64,000 bases of DNA from Trichomonas vaginalis G3 (Eukaryota > Parabasalia > Trichomonadida > Trichomonadidae): positions 23,141,896 to 23,205,895 of the forward strand of contig NC_067206.1 of NCBI RefSeq assembly GCF_026262505.1. The letters run 5' to 3'. The translations under genes and the position numbers were made by a program. The notes below the pieces were generated by a model. That model had not been told where the DNA came from. It ran no database searches and saw only the letters and a program-made list of their open reading frames with translations. Below are positions 52,338 through 63,361 of this stretch, in pieces (within the stretch, counting starts at the first letter, position 1; every line of letters starts with the position of its first letter).

Positions 52338-52865
52338 TCATTGCTTTATAACTCTCTTCCTTGGTTTCTTTTTAGTTGCTTTCTTCACGTCTGTCTCCAA
52401 CTTGACTGTCTTTCTTCTTCGTCCGTAATGATACCAGTTACTTCCACCAGTCAATGGGTCAAATGGTCTTTCGTAAGGATTTCCATACATTCCATAGGGA
52501 CCATACGGAAGAACTACTGGTGGAGAAGAAACATTTTCTTTAGTTCCATCGAATCTATTTAAATGCATTGTTTCACCTTTCATCTGGTCATTAAAGTCTT
52601 TTGCGTGTTTTGCAAACTCATCGTCCTTTCCTAAAGCATTTTCTGACTCAGTCGCAACCAAATTGGATGCTTTATTTATGAGCCCTATTTTATTTAATCT
52701 TAACTTCTTTGCAACCCAGCCTCCAATCTTCCCTTTATTTGCATCTAATGTCTTCGAAACCCTTCCTCCACTCATTTTATTTACTGCGTCATAAGCCCCA
52801 AGTGCTTTTGCTCCAAATGCTAATGCTTTTGTTCCCATTGCGCCTAAAGCTGTCCAAGCTACCAT
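52338..52865 (-). CDS. Polinton 2 virion-type small protein candidate (175 aa)
   Basis: Small hydrophobic, Ala/Gly-rich N-terminus (WTALGAMGTKALAFGAKALG) followed by a basic middle and a C-terminus rich in Lys and Arg. This composition is seen in membrane-active minor virion proteins of adenovirus-like and Polinton-like elements, but the assignment is an inference. Its ATG directly follows the stop of the next gene upstream (TAAATG). Confidence 0.5.
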   Translation of the reverse strand: MVAWTALGAMGTKALAFGAKALGAYDAVNKMSGGRVSKTLDANKGKIGGWVAKKLRLNKIGLINKASNLVATESENALGKDDEFAKHAKDFNDQMKGETMHLNRFDGTKENVSSPPVVLPYGPYGMYGNPYERPFDPLTGGSNWYHYGRRRKTVKLETDVKKATKKKPRKRVIKQ

Positions 52866-53063
52866 TTACACCATATTAAAATCATCTCTCTTCAATATTA
52901 TCTCATAAAAGTTCTCGTTACTGGAGAAAGTCAATGAAACATAAACATTCTCATTCATAAACTTCTTTCTTATCTCATCTATACGCTTCAAAATGTCTGA
53001 ACAATTGCTAACATCTTCTACAACAGTTATTTCATCATGAATGACCTTCAAGAACAAGCTCAT
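52866..53063 (-). CDS. Polinton 2 small protein (65 aa)
   Basis: Short complete gene squeezed between two neighbours on the same strand; both junctions read TAAATG with no spacer. Function unknown. Confidence 0.5.
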   Translation of the reverse strand: MSLFLKVIHDEITVVEDVSNCSDILKRIDEIRKKFMNENVYVSLTFSSNENFYEIILKRDDFNMV

Positions 53064-53946
53064 TTAATATGCTATTAAAATCATCTCAATAATGAGTCCA
53101 TCCTTTCCATCTTTAGGTAGCACAACATCTTTCATTGAAGAAGGTTCGACAAGTCTTATGTTAAACTTACTGACAAAGTTTGTTATACTATAATGCTTCG
53201 GTGGCGAATACATGTAGTTTGAAAGACATAATATAGATTCTTCAGCAAATTCACTTATACTGGATTTTATAACAATGTTCTCACGAGACCAAATACCACC
53301 AATTGACAATCTTGTAAGCAATCCTGCTGAACCTTCTACTGTAAACGTCGATGGTAACATTCCACGAAGGTCATCTATTGACATCTTTGAGTCACTGAAT
53401 TTAAATATTTTCTTAAAGCAATCGTCATTATCTAACCATGCAATAGCTTTGGAGTTTTCATTCGAATATACATCTGCTTCATTAAATGTAAAACCTGACT
53501 TCTTTGCAGAGACGACTTTAAAATCTATTGCATTTGTTTCAAAATTATATACTATGGTAACTTCTGAAGGTAATGGATGTCCTTCCGCAGTCAGTTGTTC
53601 TCTCACTACCGTTTGAAGCTTTGTGTTAAAAACTTTCATGTCATCTCCTGTGTCTAGGTTCACATACACAGCAACAGGAAAACTATCTTGCTTCTTTGTT
53701 TCATCATTATACCTCAAAACATTAAAGTTCTTCAATAATATTGTTCTTCCTGCTGGAATACTTCTAACTTGTCTTATTTCAATAGCTTTCTCACCTCCTA
53801 CATACTCTACCCAGTGTCTTGGATATTCATAAGTATACTGACTTTCTTGAATTTTGGTAGGTTTCATCATAACGTGTTCATAGTATATCTTTATACTCTT
53901 GTCAGTTAGACTCGGTGCTATGTTCTGAATATTTCTGACTTGCATT
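53064..53946 (-). CDS. Polinton 2 structural protein candidate
   Basis: About 294 residues from the ATG at 53946 (MQVRNIQNIAPS), which leaves a 15-base divergent gap to the ATPase gene. Beta-rich composition with SIPAGRTILLKNFN and other short strands. It is probably a capsid-related protein by position next to the packaging ATPase; the sequence alone does not prove it. Confidence 0.5.
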
Positions 53947-53961
53947 TTTAATGAAGATAAA

Positions 53962-54955
53962 ATGAAGCATTTAATACATGACGTAGATGAAGACATGAAT
54001 GAAAGCAGTGAAAAGCTCAACAGTTCTCTCATTCTTCCTTTCAGTAAGGACTATGAGTTCTGTTCAAATGGTGTGTATTTCTATTGTGGAAAGATGGGTT
54101 CAGGTAAGACATTTAACCTCATTCGTCATATACTCATAACAGAGCGTTTAGGAAACGACTCTTACTATGACCAAATCATTATATCAGCAACTTCAGACTC
54201 TATGGATTCAACAGCGAAAACATTTATGTCAAAAGTTCAAGCCTCTGTCGTTAAAGTTCCAGATAGCGAACTCATTGAATTTCTTCAACGTTACATTCGA
54301 CGTAAGAGAAAATATTATGCTATTGTAGAGTTCATACAGTCAGGAATGCAAAAGACTTCAGAAGAGATGGAAAGAATTATTGACAAACACCACTTACGTC
54401 AATACTCAGGAGTTTACGATATGAAACGACTGACAAACTACATTCTATCAAAACTTTCAAAATACCCCTTCAAAAAAGTATCCTTCAAACACTCTGCTCG
54501 TTTGTGACGACTTCGCCGGAAAAGGTTTAGTGTCAAAAGCAGACTCACCATTAGCTAACATCATAACTAAAGTCAGACATAACTTAACTGTAGCAATACT
54601 TATGCAAACATGGCGTTTCCTTGCTTTAAACATAAAACGTCTCATAACTGACTTCGTTATCTTTCAAGGTTTCTCACGCTATGACATTGAACTCATTTGG
54701 AAACAGTCAGGTATAACATTACCTTTTGAAGAAATTTGGGAAGCATATAAGTCTCTCATCTCTCCTCGTTCATACCTTGAGATTCATATCATGACTAATA
54801 CCATTAAAGTCAAAAAATTTCCCATGGGAACGACCAACATTGTTTTAAAGTTTAACCTTCAATTGACTGATGGTAAACAAATTCCATGCATCTCTGTCGC
54901 CATTTCTGTTAATATTTTTGCTGTCATTCATATCATCCACTTCCCCATCCGTTAG
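53962..54955 (+). mobile_element. Polinton 2 packaging ATPase part
   Basis: The beginning shows a P-loop, CGKMGSGKTFNLIRH, typical of the FtsK/HerA-type packaging ATPases of Polintons and related viruses. The region appears broken. Listed as a part of the element only. Confidence 0.7.
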
Positions 54956-55240
54956 CTTTTGAGGATATGTGTTAGAATAGCTGTTCTTAAATGAAGGCTT
55001 TTCACCTTTGAGAGCATAAACTCTATAACTTTCTGCATACTTTATGTTTGAACCTCCTGAGCCATCATTGACATAAATTTTTATAGGCTTCCACCCTTTG
55101 TTCATATTCCTGCTTCTTCCCTTAGCTCTTTTGTTCAGTAGTTCTACATCTTTATACACAGCTCCTGTCTCAGTGAATTCAACAATATTTTCATTCGTTA
55201 GCTTTACATTCAAACCCTTGTCGAGTATATTGTTCATTTC
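54953..55240 (-). CDS. Polinton 2 protein of unknown function
   Basis: Minus-strand protein beginning about MNNILDKGLNVKLTNENIV near 55240, with a basic middle (KRAKGRSRNMNKG). The family is not recognised. It converges on the ATPase part. Confidence 0.4.
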
Positions 55241-55271
55241 ATACATATAAAAGGTTTTTATTCTATATGAA

Positions 55272-55922
55272 ATGAGAAGCAAATCCATCTTAGCTGGTGC
55301 CGTTAATGTTCCAATTGAACCAACATCAAATGTTGACTCACGAACGACAAACAATATTGTCATAAAGAACTATAGTTCAGAGTGTTTGAAAGAAAAAGAA
55401 CCAGAACTTAAGTCGGGAGGGCTCAAAGAGCCCATCTTGGCGCATGGCGCCGTGAATTTAAACTCAGCTTCAAACGCTAACGCTACATCAGATGTTAAGT
55501 TAGAGTATCCACCACTGGACCAAATTCTTTCAAGAGAAGCCAACGACAACCCTTACACAAATGTTCAAACAAATCCTTCAGATAACGTAGACCATTACCT
55601 TCTTCAGTTATACCAAACAATTTTACTCAAAGACGATAAGAAGCTTTTGACAAATCTTATAAGCAAGAACCAAATAATTCTAACAAAGGAGGACCTTGAA
55701 AATGTTATCTCACGAATAACAGGGAAACAATGTGTCATTGACTATCTCGACCCTGAAATCGAATGCTGTGGTCAAACTCCACTATTCATGAAAATAGGTA
55801 ACATCCGCATCATTGAAACACCAGGAACTACAGGAGTTGAGTTTAAGTATAAATATTCGAACGAGTATACAAAACTATCTACTTACTATAAGCTTTGCTT
55901 GAAATATGTTTTAGTAAATTAA
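55272..55922 (+). CDS. Polinton 2 protein of unknown function (216 aa)
   Basis: Complete gene with a low-complexity N-terminal half and a more ordered C-terminal half (DQILSREANDNPYT onward). The bases around 55420-55455 (GGAGGGCTC... CTTGGCGC) occur again after the gene at 55929-55970, a direct repeat in and behind the gene. Function unknown. Confidence 0.5.
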   Translation: MRSKSILAGAVNVPIEPTSNVDSRTTNNIVIKNYSSECLKEKEPELKSGGLKEPILAHGAVNLNSASNANATSDVKLEYPPLDQILSREANDNPYTNVQTNPSDNVDHYLLQLYQTILLKDDKKLLTNLISKNQIILTKEDLENVISRITGKQCVIDYLDPEIECCGQTPLFMKIGNIRIIETPGTTGVEFKYKYSNEYTKLSTYYKLCLKYVLVN

Positions 55923-55981
55923 AGCAGTCAGGAGGGCTCTTTGAGCCCATCTTGGCGCTTTGCGCCGTCAGTCAAAAAAAT

Positions 55982-56254
55982 TCAAGTTAGCAATTTGTAA
56001 TATCTGTCCAAAACTTCTTCAACAGTATCGAACTCATCTTCATAATGCAAACCTAATCTTATTGACTTGGTGCAGTTTTCACTAACACAATATAGCGCTT
56101 TGCGCTCGGCGCCTTTGACGCCTTTTTCTGTTCTCTTGACTGGCATAACTAACTCATTTGTTTCATCAAACAGCAACAACCAAAGTTCATGACCTAATAC
56201 ATAACATTCATACTTTATATTTTTAGCTCTGAGTTCTCTTGTAAGCTGTTGCAT
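55982..56254 (-). CDS. Polinton 2 small protein (90 aa)
   Basis: Complete small protein of unknown function. It overlaps the end of the neighbouring minus-strand gene by about 40 bases. Confidence 0.5.
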   Translation of the reverse strand: MQQLTRELRAKNIKYECYVLGHELWLLLFDETNELVMPVKRTEKGVKGAERKALYCVSENCTKSIRLGLHYEDEFDTVEEVLDRYYKLLT

Positions 56255-56979
56255 TTAATATTTTCTAAAAAGTCAACTTCAACAGTCATTCGCACTGGTG
56301 CCTTCAGTTCTACAGGCTCTCCTTGAAAGTCAACAAGTCTGAATTGCATGTCTTTCAAATTATGAGGACTAATGCGAACCCATTTACCTAAATGAGTTGC
56401 TATGACAGGAACGTTTGGAATGAACATTGAATTGACTGCATAACAGAAGGATTTATATTCTACTGAACCTTTACTATTAACTCCTGAAATACCTGTGACA
56501 TTAGCTATTTTTGACTCAACGTACAAACAATTACCATAACATACGTATGGAACAGATTTCATCTCAATCGTTTTGTCAACACTTTTCAAAGGAAATGTCA
56601 TATGGTATGCTCCCAGAAGAAGTTGTACTCTATGACTCATTCTTGGTATCTTGAACTCTTTCTTGCTACTGAACTTCAATGTTCCCTCAGAAGAGAGTTC
56701 GACATCTATGTTGTCAATAGTTTCTTCATTTATGAGAGTATCTATGACTCCAGCAATTTTATCTATTCTGTACTCGGCTCTGTTAGGAAATGTTACAACA
56801 CTTCTTTTGTCATCTATTTCAAACTCCATGAAATCTGTTTCATCTGTTATGACAAAAGTTGCGATAGTATTGAAGTCAACAACTCTGAAAGCAAGCGCTT
56901 CATTCTGAAGACCTAAGTTTGTTTGTAGCTTTACTGTCCCGTATTCGTTTGGGTCTGTACTTTGCAAATAGAACAACAT
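56215..56979 (-). CDS. Polinton 2 minor capsid (penton-like) candidate
   Basis: 254 residues, beta-rich. The C-terminal part, MQFRLVDFQGEPVELKAPVR followed by MTVEVDF, resembles the last strands of penton-type single jelly-roll proteins of Polintons and virophages. The assignment is an inference from this motif and from the neighbouring genes. Confidence 0.5.
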   Translation of the reverse strand: MLFYLQSTDPNEYGTVKLQTNLGLQNEALAFRVVDFNTIATFVITDETDFMEFEIDDKRSVVTFPNRAEYRIDKIAGVIDTLINEETIDNIDVELSSEGTLKFSSKKEFKIPRMSHRVQLLLGAYHMTFPLKSVDKTIEMKSVPYVCYGNCLYVESKIANVTGISGVNSKGSVEYKSFCYAVNSMFIPNVPVIATHLGKWVRISPHNLKDMQFRLVDFQGEPVELKAPVRMTVEVDFLENIKCNSLQENSELKI

Positions 56980-56996
56980 TTTATTCTCATTAAAAT

Positions 56997-59900
56997 ATGA
57001 CTATTGCTGCATATGCGTATGAAACAAATGAAGCAAGAAGAGCACATGAACTAGTAAACGAAAACTCAACTTTAACCATTGAAGGCAATGATTTAGTCAT
57101 TGACGATGGAAAAACTAAAAAAGTCATTGATTTCGATACTTTTAACACTTATGACCCATTCATTACAACAAGCAAGGTTCCCATCATAAATGATGGAACG
57201 GTGCAATATATAAATTCTACAGTAGATGCCTCATTAGTGAAAGTATTAAATGTTCTCATTGAATTGTTAAAGAGCTTTCGATTTGACGACAACATTAAAT
57301 GCCTAAAGAATTTAGTCATGAATGAGAAACAAATTCTCGGCGTTGCTTGGTAGCAGTAATGATGTACACCTTATGACATTAGAATATTATAACGAACATA
57401 AAGATGAACTGAAAGGAGAGAAGGGTGACACCGGACCTCAAGGACCACAAGGAATACAAGGAATACAAGGAATACAAGGAATACAAGGACCTCAAGGCGA
57501 AAACGGTTTGGATGGAAAGGATGGAAAGGATGGAAAAACTGCTAAATCATGGATATGGGACCTTATAAATACTGGTTTAACAGCTGCTTCATATGGAGTT
57601 CTTCAATACCAAATCGGAAAGATAGGGCGGTACTTGGTGAAGAAGTTTTAAATGACGTTAAAAATGCTTTGAACTTCATTTCAAATGGTTCGGATACTAT
57701 TAAAACTTTATCTGGTTGGATGCAAGAAACAAGGAGTCAAATAGATACTGTAAGACGTATAGCAAACAATGCACGTACGGGATTGGATACTTTACGACAA
57801 GCACAAAATACACTAAAGGAAGCAAATGATATTCTTGGCTCAGTATCAGACATGCATGAAGATTGGCTTAAAGGTATTGACAAATCTTTAAAAAATCACA
57901 GTCAGTCTATTGCTGACTACAAGAAAAGTATAGATTTTTTACATAGTGCTATGGACGTACATGATGGAAGCATAAGGAACTTACTTAATGCTAACAATAA
58001 CTTACCAGGAACTATTAAAGCATTTATAAAGTCCTTTGTAAAACCCGGTGCTCTAACATTTAGGTCTTTGAGAGCAAGAGCATTGAAGTCAAGAGATGCA
58101 GAAACTCCAACAGAACCTACAGAAGGAACTGAAACAACAGAAACTCCAAAAGAACCACCAAAACCAACAGCTAATGAAATATTGTTCGAATATTTTCCAA
58201 GGTACTCTGTTCTCATTGCATACATTCAAGAAATACTTAAGAAAGCAGACTTGACTTTAGGAGATGATGAAAGTTCTGTATATCTTTCGTTCCAGTTTCA
58301 AATAGCAGAACTTTTGAGACAGATATGCTTAATGTATGACAACATCTCTGATTTCACAAGATATGATGACGACCATGACCCCGAACATGGTGAAGAAGAA
58401 GTTTTACAAACATCCATTAAGACAGGAAAGGTTTTAACTCAAAGTCTCATTATTGACACCAAAGATGGCGAAGTGGACGTTCTTCAAGAGCTGAAGAAAA
58501 ATACTTCTTCGGGAGGTGGTGGTAGGCATGAACTTGAAATAAATGAGATAGAAGAGAAATTAGCCGAAAAAGCAGATAAAGAACATAAACACAATATCTC
58601 CGATATAAATGAACTTCAAGCTACATTAAATAGTAAAGCGGACAAAAATGAACTTGACGCAATGAACAAAGTTTTGAAATCTCATAAACACAACATCTCC
58701 GATATAAATGAACTTCAAGCTACATTAAATAGTAAAGCGGACAAGAACCATGTTCATTATATAACTTCAGACGAACAGATTATAACGGACTACCATGGAT
58801 ATTTAACACGAAGTGATGAAGCGAAGACAAAAAATGTTAATGAAAGAAGATATAAATACATTCGTGCTAAAGGTTATGACATAAGCTGTACTGTACAGTA
58901 TGATGTAGCTAAAGCACCAGAAGCATTTGGTTATACCGGTGAAATTTATGCCTCTACTTTCAATGTTAACGGTGTATTAGTTGAACCAAGATTTATGTTA
59001 AGAGTTAAGGCAAAAATAACGTTTGAAGATGCTATTAAAAGTAAAGCTGACAAAGTTGAACTCGAAGCAACGAACAAAGTTTTGAAATCTCATAAACACA
59101 ACATCTCCGATATAAATGAACTTCAAGCTACATTAGACAGTAAAGCTGACAAGAACCATACACATAAATCCTTCACTACTGTTAGAGCAGACGACATAAT
59201 ATTGAACTTTGACCTTGGTTCAAGTGCACCATTAGAAAATCCAAGTACAAGCGTAAAAGATACTCTTAACAGTTTAGATAAGAGTTGCAGGAACATTGAA
59301 AGTCATGCCAGAAACTTTGAAGCACATGAACTACCAACAATGTTAGATAAGAAAGCAGACAAAACTTATGTGGATGCAGAACTAACAAAGAAATTTTCGA
59401 AACCAGATACAATGACATTTACAACAGAAATTATAAATGGTGAACCAGCAACTCCATTTGAATTTGTTAGAGGTCTTCAACCGATACTTTTGAATTTTTC
59501 TTGGATAATTCTATTGAACTAACATTACATTATAAAAGTGGAACAAATGCAACATTTCATCCGGGAGATACATTCCAAATGGTATTTAATGACATAAGTT
59601 CTTTAGAATATGTTTATAGAGTTATGAGCATATATGATTTAATATATCCTATAGGAGCTGTTTATACGTCTATGAATCCAATAAATCCAAACACTTTATT
59701 TGGTGGTAGATGGTATGAAATAGTTGACAGTTTTCCATTCTACACTAATACTCAGTCAATGAAGATGGGAGGTTCAAAGAAAATAGGTATTGAAAACCTT
59801 CCTTCACATATGCATAGGTTCAGTGGAAGAACATCTGTGGAAGGAAACCATTCACATTCAATAACAAAAAGAGGTTATACAAATCTTGCAGCGGGTTCGG

Positions 59901-60082
59901 ATAGACAGGGAATGCATAGATATGATATCACAACTGACCCCAAAGATGTTAGCACAGGTATTTTCTGTGGAACTGCAGGAAATCATACACATGTTGTAGC
60001 TGGTATTACAGACCCAGCAGGTAATGGAAAAGATTATATGCCTCCTTATATAACAATGCACGCTTGGATACGAGTTGGTTAA
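56997..60082 (+). mobile_element. Polinton 2 fibre module (collagen-like, coiled-coil repeats, tail-collar domain)
   Basis: In order: a small protein (from 56997), a collagen-like stretch of GPQ/GIQ triplets near 57430-57520, a long helical shaft with three repeats reading HKHNISDINELQATL (near 58590, 58690 and 59090), and a C-terminal domain resembling phage tail-collar proteins (LIYPIGAVYTSMNPINPNTL near 59640 and a His-rich HSHSITKRG end). This is a phage-like attachment fibre in layout. The module looks broken with one or a few breaks. Confidence 0.75.
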
Positions 60083-60101
60083 AATCTTTAACTTTACATA
60101 A

Positions 60102-61187
60102 ATGAGCTTGAAAGAAGTATTCGAACAACATCCATGGAGGTCATTTAAGAAATTCAATGAAGCTGCAAAGAGTTGGGGATTTACTAACAGAGCTGAAGTG
60201 AAAAGGTTCTTTGACAAAAATGTTGTACATCAAACAAAAATAAACCCTTACGACTACTTTTTACCAATTTACTCCAACACTCCTGACGCATACCAATTTG
60301 ACACTCTCATTCAAAGCAGAAAAGGAGGACATAAACCATTCCTCATCTTCATAAATGTTAACACTCGTAAAGCATATGCATATCCAATGAAAAATAAAGG
60401 AACTCGTGAAGTGTTAAGAGTTTTACAAAAGTTTGTAGCAGAACATAACCCAAGTACTTTAACATCAGACCAAGACAGTGCATACCTCAGCAATGAAATC
60501 ACAGAATTTCTCATTAAGCATAACATAACTCACTACACTACTGAAGACCATAACCATAACATACTCGGCATCATAAACCGCTTCATAAGAACGCTCAGAG
60601 ATTTAAATCAAGAGCGAGACTTTACCGAAGAAACAATGAAACATTTTCTCGAAGTATATAATTCCTCAACACATTCTACAACAGGACATACACCAAATTC
60701 AATGACACAACAACAAGAAGAAAAGTATATACAAAAGAAACGAAGCCAAACACAAAATATCAGAAATTCAACACAATTTACCCTCATTCCTGGTACAAAA
60801 GTTCGTGTAGTTCTTGACGACAAACCGTTGACAAAGAAACGTTTAAGGTTAAGTAGAAACTATTATATCGTAGACTCTACACAAGGTAATGGATATCTTA
60901 TAAAAGCTGCTGACGACTCCATAGCATTTTACCCTCGACATAAGTTAGTTGAAAGTAGTAATGGCAAACTTGCTGAAACCATTGACGAAGCAAAGCGAGG
61001 AGTGGTTATTGAAATACTTGGCTACAACATAAACGATGACACTTATAAAGTAAGATATGAAGGAGGTGTTGAAGATGTTATACCATCTAAGAACTTGAGA
61101 GAGTCAAAGCCAACACATCTGGGACCATTAGAGCGGGAGTACTGGAAAGACAAAAATATGCCAGAAAGAATAAGAAAATTCTTCTAA
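60102..61187 (+). CDS. Polinton 2 integrase (rve family)
   Basis: 361 residues, open throughout. The core shows DAYQFDTLIQSRKGG (first Asp), STLTSDQDSAYLS (second Asp) and a third acidic or equivalent position expected near HNILGIINRFIRTLRD. The C-terminal part has a beta-rich domain (PGTKVRVVLDDKP) and a chromo-like segment (GYNINDDTYKVRYEGG). It is only distantly similar to the integrase of Polinton 1. Confidence 0.85.
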   Translation: MSLKEVFEQHPWRSFKKFNEAAKSWGFTNRAEVKRFFDKNVVHQTKINPYDYFLPIYSNTPDAYQFDTLIQSRKGGHKPFLIFINVNTRKAYAYPMKNKGTREVLRVLQKFVAEHNPSTLTSDQDSAYLSNEITEFLIKHNITHYTTEDHNHNILGIINRFIRTLRDLNQERDFTEETMKHFLEVYNSSTHSTTGHTPNSMTQQQEEKYIQKKRSQTQNIRNSTQFTLIPGTKVRVVLDDKPLTKKRLRLSRNYYIVDSTQGNGYLIKAADDSIAFYPRHKLVESSNGKLAETIDEAKRGVVIEILGYNINDDTYKVRYEGGVEDVIPSKNLRESKPTHLGPLEREYWKDKNMPERIRKFF

Positions 61188-61261
61188 ACTTTTTCATTAG
61201 ATGTAAATCAGACATGAATGAGAACAGTCATGATATCATTAATGGTACCATTTATTTACAC

Positions 61262-61330
61262 CAAAAAATAATGTTTATGTTAGAATGTTAGATCTAACAC
61301 GTTTTCTAACCACTTTTCTAACATGGTCTA
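61262..61330 (+). repeat. 60-bp element repeat, copy 2
   Basis: Same sequence as 52269-52330. Together with the inverted copy at 62367-62436 it brackets the gene at 61427-62365. Confidence 0.9.
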
Positions 61331-61426
61331 AAACTCTCGAAAATCATGAATTTTTGACATTTCCTTATGAAAGAAAAATAACGCTAATTTTTTTCTAAGA
61401 AAAATTTTTATCTTGTATGTAAAGAT

Positions 61427-62365
61427 ATGATTTCAACAATCGGCACAACAACAATTCAAACTACAGCACCAAACTCGTTAGTCATGAATCCAACATCTAT
61501 GTTAGTAGAGATGAAAAGCTTCATTCCTTCTTCATATACTTTCGAAACAAAAATCCAGAAGATAAAGCAAGAACTTTTAACAAGTAATTTAGACTGTAGT
61601 GCGAAAGATGAAACAAATGAACAGTATCTTTATGAAATGCAGGACATTATTGACCATTTACCCAAATTGCCTGAAATCCAACAACAAAAACTAACTATTC
61701 CTGAATTCGACGAAATTGAAGTCAAAACAACTGACTCAGTAGAAATAAAGAAGTTCATACGTAAAGTAAATTATGAATTCCTTGGTTTTCATTGCAACCA
61801 TAAAGTTATGGACAAAGATTGCGACATGGTTTATAAGAATGTTTCTGACATATATAAATCTGAAGAATTTAAGACCTACGATAACTTTGTTTCATTAGTT
61901 GCTGAATGTGTTTGGGAAATAAGAGATAAAGATAGAAGAGGCAAAGTATGGAACGAACAACTAAGACCCGCTATGTTTGAGATGAAGAGAGCAATTGACG
62001 CCTTAGTTGTTTTAGCAGGTCAAATTTCAATGTATAACGCAAAAATGAACCCGCAATGTTCAAAATGTAAGGCAGCGATGAGGAAATATAACTACTCCGT
62101 CAAAGAGATAGAAAGAATGAGAAACGACTATGCAGATTTAAAGAAAGAAGTAGAAAAGCCAGCAGAAGATAAAATGGACATGTTAGCATTTCTGAACAAA
62201 AATTATCCAACTGCTGACGATTTCCTTCTATCTGACGTCAAGAAGAAATATAAAGAAACCTTCGGCATTGTTAAAACATTCGATGTACTAAAAGAAGAAA
62301 TAGAAGCTACAAAACTGTTTAAAGTCATGAACCATCGCAACATATACCATGTAAAACGCTTGTAA
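61427..62365 (+). CDS. Polinton 2 coiled-coil protein (312 aa)
   Basis: Helical, charged protein with a CSKCKAAMRKYNYS knuckle followed by a coiled coil (about 215-260). Function not recognised. It is preceded by TTGTATGTAAAGATATG, nearly the same start-proximal sequence as the gene at 63362, and flanked by inverted 60-bp repeats. Confidence 0.6.
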   Translation: MISTIGTTTIQTTAPNSLVMNPTSMLVEMKSFIPSSYTFETKIQKIKQELLTSNLDCSAKDETNEQYLYEMQDIIDHLPKLPEIQQQKLTIPEFDEIEVKTTDSVEIKKFIRKVNYEFLGFHCNHKVMDKDCDMVYKNVSDIYKSEEFKTYDNFVSLVAECVWEIRDKDRRGKVWNEQLRPAMFEMKRAIDALVVLAGQISMYNAKMNPQCSKCKAAMRKYNYSVKEIERMRNDYADLKKEVEKPAEDKMDMLAFLNKNYPTADDFLLSDVKKKYKETFGIVKTFDVLKEEIEATKLFKVMNHRNIYHVKRL

Positions 62366-62366
62366 A

Positions 62367-62436
62367 TAGTTATGTTAGAAAAGAGGTTAGAAAACGTGTT
62401 AGATCTAACATGCTAACATAAACATTATTTTTGCTG
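62367..62436 (-). repeat. 60-bp element repeat, copy 3 (inverted)
   Basis: Reverse complement of the copies at 52269 and 61262, starting two bases after the stop codon of 61427-62365. Confidence 0.9.
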
Positions 62437-62649
62437 AATTCAGCACAAAATTCTGAGTAAAATGACATATGGCACGTGTCAAACCGTTGAGTTTTCACAA
62501 ATTTTAAAAATTGCTGCGGAAAGTTCGTCAAAAAAGTGAAGGTTCCCGACGGTTTCAAACCGCCATACTTTACATGAAGATAGTTTACAATGTCAACTAA
62601 ATATCATGTACGATAGAAACGGTTATGTAAAGTTTACATTTTGTAAAGT

Positions 62650-62997
62650 TTTGTCCTGATTCAAGACAAGTCTTGTATTTTTTCAGAACAAGTCTTGTAT
62701 TTTTTCAGAACAAGTCTTGTATTTTTTCAAGACAAATCTTGTCCTGATTCAGAACAAGTCTTGCACTTTTTAGTCAGTTTTTCTTGTAAAGTTCTCAAAT
62801 TTGAGAACAATTGTCCTGATTCAAGACAAGTCTTGTATTTTTTCAGAACAAGTCTTGTATTTTTTCAGAACAAGTCTTGTATTTTTTCAAGACAAATCTT
62901 GTCCTGATTCAGAACAAGTCTTGTATTTTTTCAGAACAAGTCTTGTATTTTTTCAAGACAAATCTTGTCCTGATTCAGAACAAGTCTTGCACTTTTT
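62650..62997. repeat. repeats with ACAAGTCTTGT palindrome
   Basis: About fourteen units of roughly 21 to 23 bases, alternating AGAACAAGTCTTGTATTTTT and AGACAAATCTTGTCCTGATT. ACAAGTCTTGT is a perfect palindrome (AGAACAAGTCTTG with partner). Two blocks of the same unit order are separated by about 60 bases. No gene can be supported here, although plus-strand frames stay open by chance of the unit. Confidence 0.9.
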
Positions 62998-63361
62998 CAG
63001 GAAATCCTATCGTCTAACTTTACAAATGTCACTTTTTCAACATGATTGCATTTTGGTCGGGAAACAACTTTCTCTCAATTTTGTCACTTTTTTCTATCGT
63101 CGTGTTTTGTCACTTTTCCCTCAGGGTGTGTGTCAGAAAATATCCAAAATCTTTATAGCCTCGTATCTCCTTCAATTCTTGACGGCTTGACATGTATGAC
63201 ACACCATTCAATTCAGAATTATGTGCTGAATCTTATGACCTTCATTTGTTCGTGACTTCTTTTCACATATGTAACCCTGAATTTTTAACATTTCTTTAAC
63301 ACAGAAAAATAAAGTTAGTTTTATTTTTATTTATTTTTTTATTTTGTATGTAAGGACAGAT
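62998..63361. other. intergenic part of Polinton 2
   Basis: No gene seen. The last 40 bases have a T-rich run followed by TTTTGTATGTAAGGACAGAT directly before the ATG at 63362. Confidence 0.4.

Noticed and set aside
62695-63190. Plus-strand frames across the ACAAGTCTTGT array as genes
   Set aside because: The open frames are produced by the repeat unit, and the remainder has no recognisable domain or start context.
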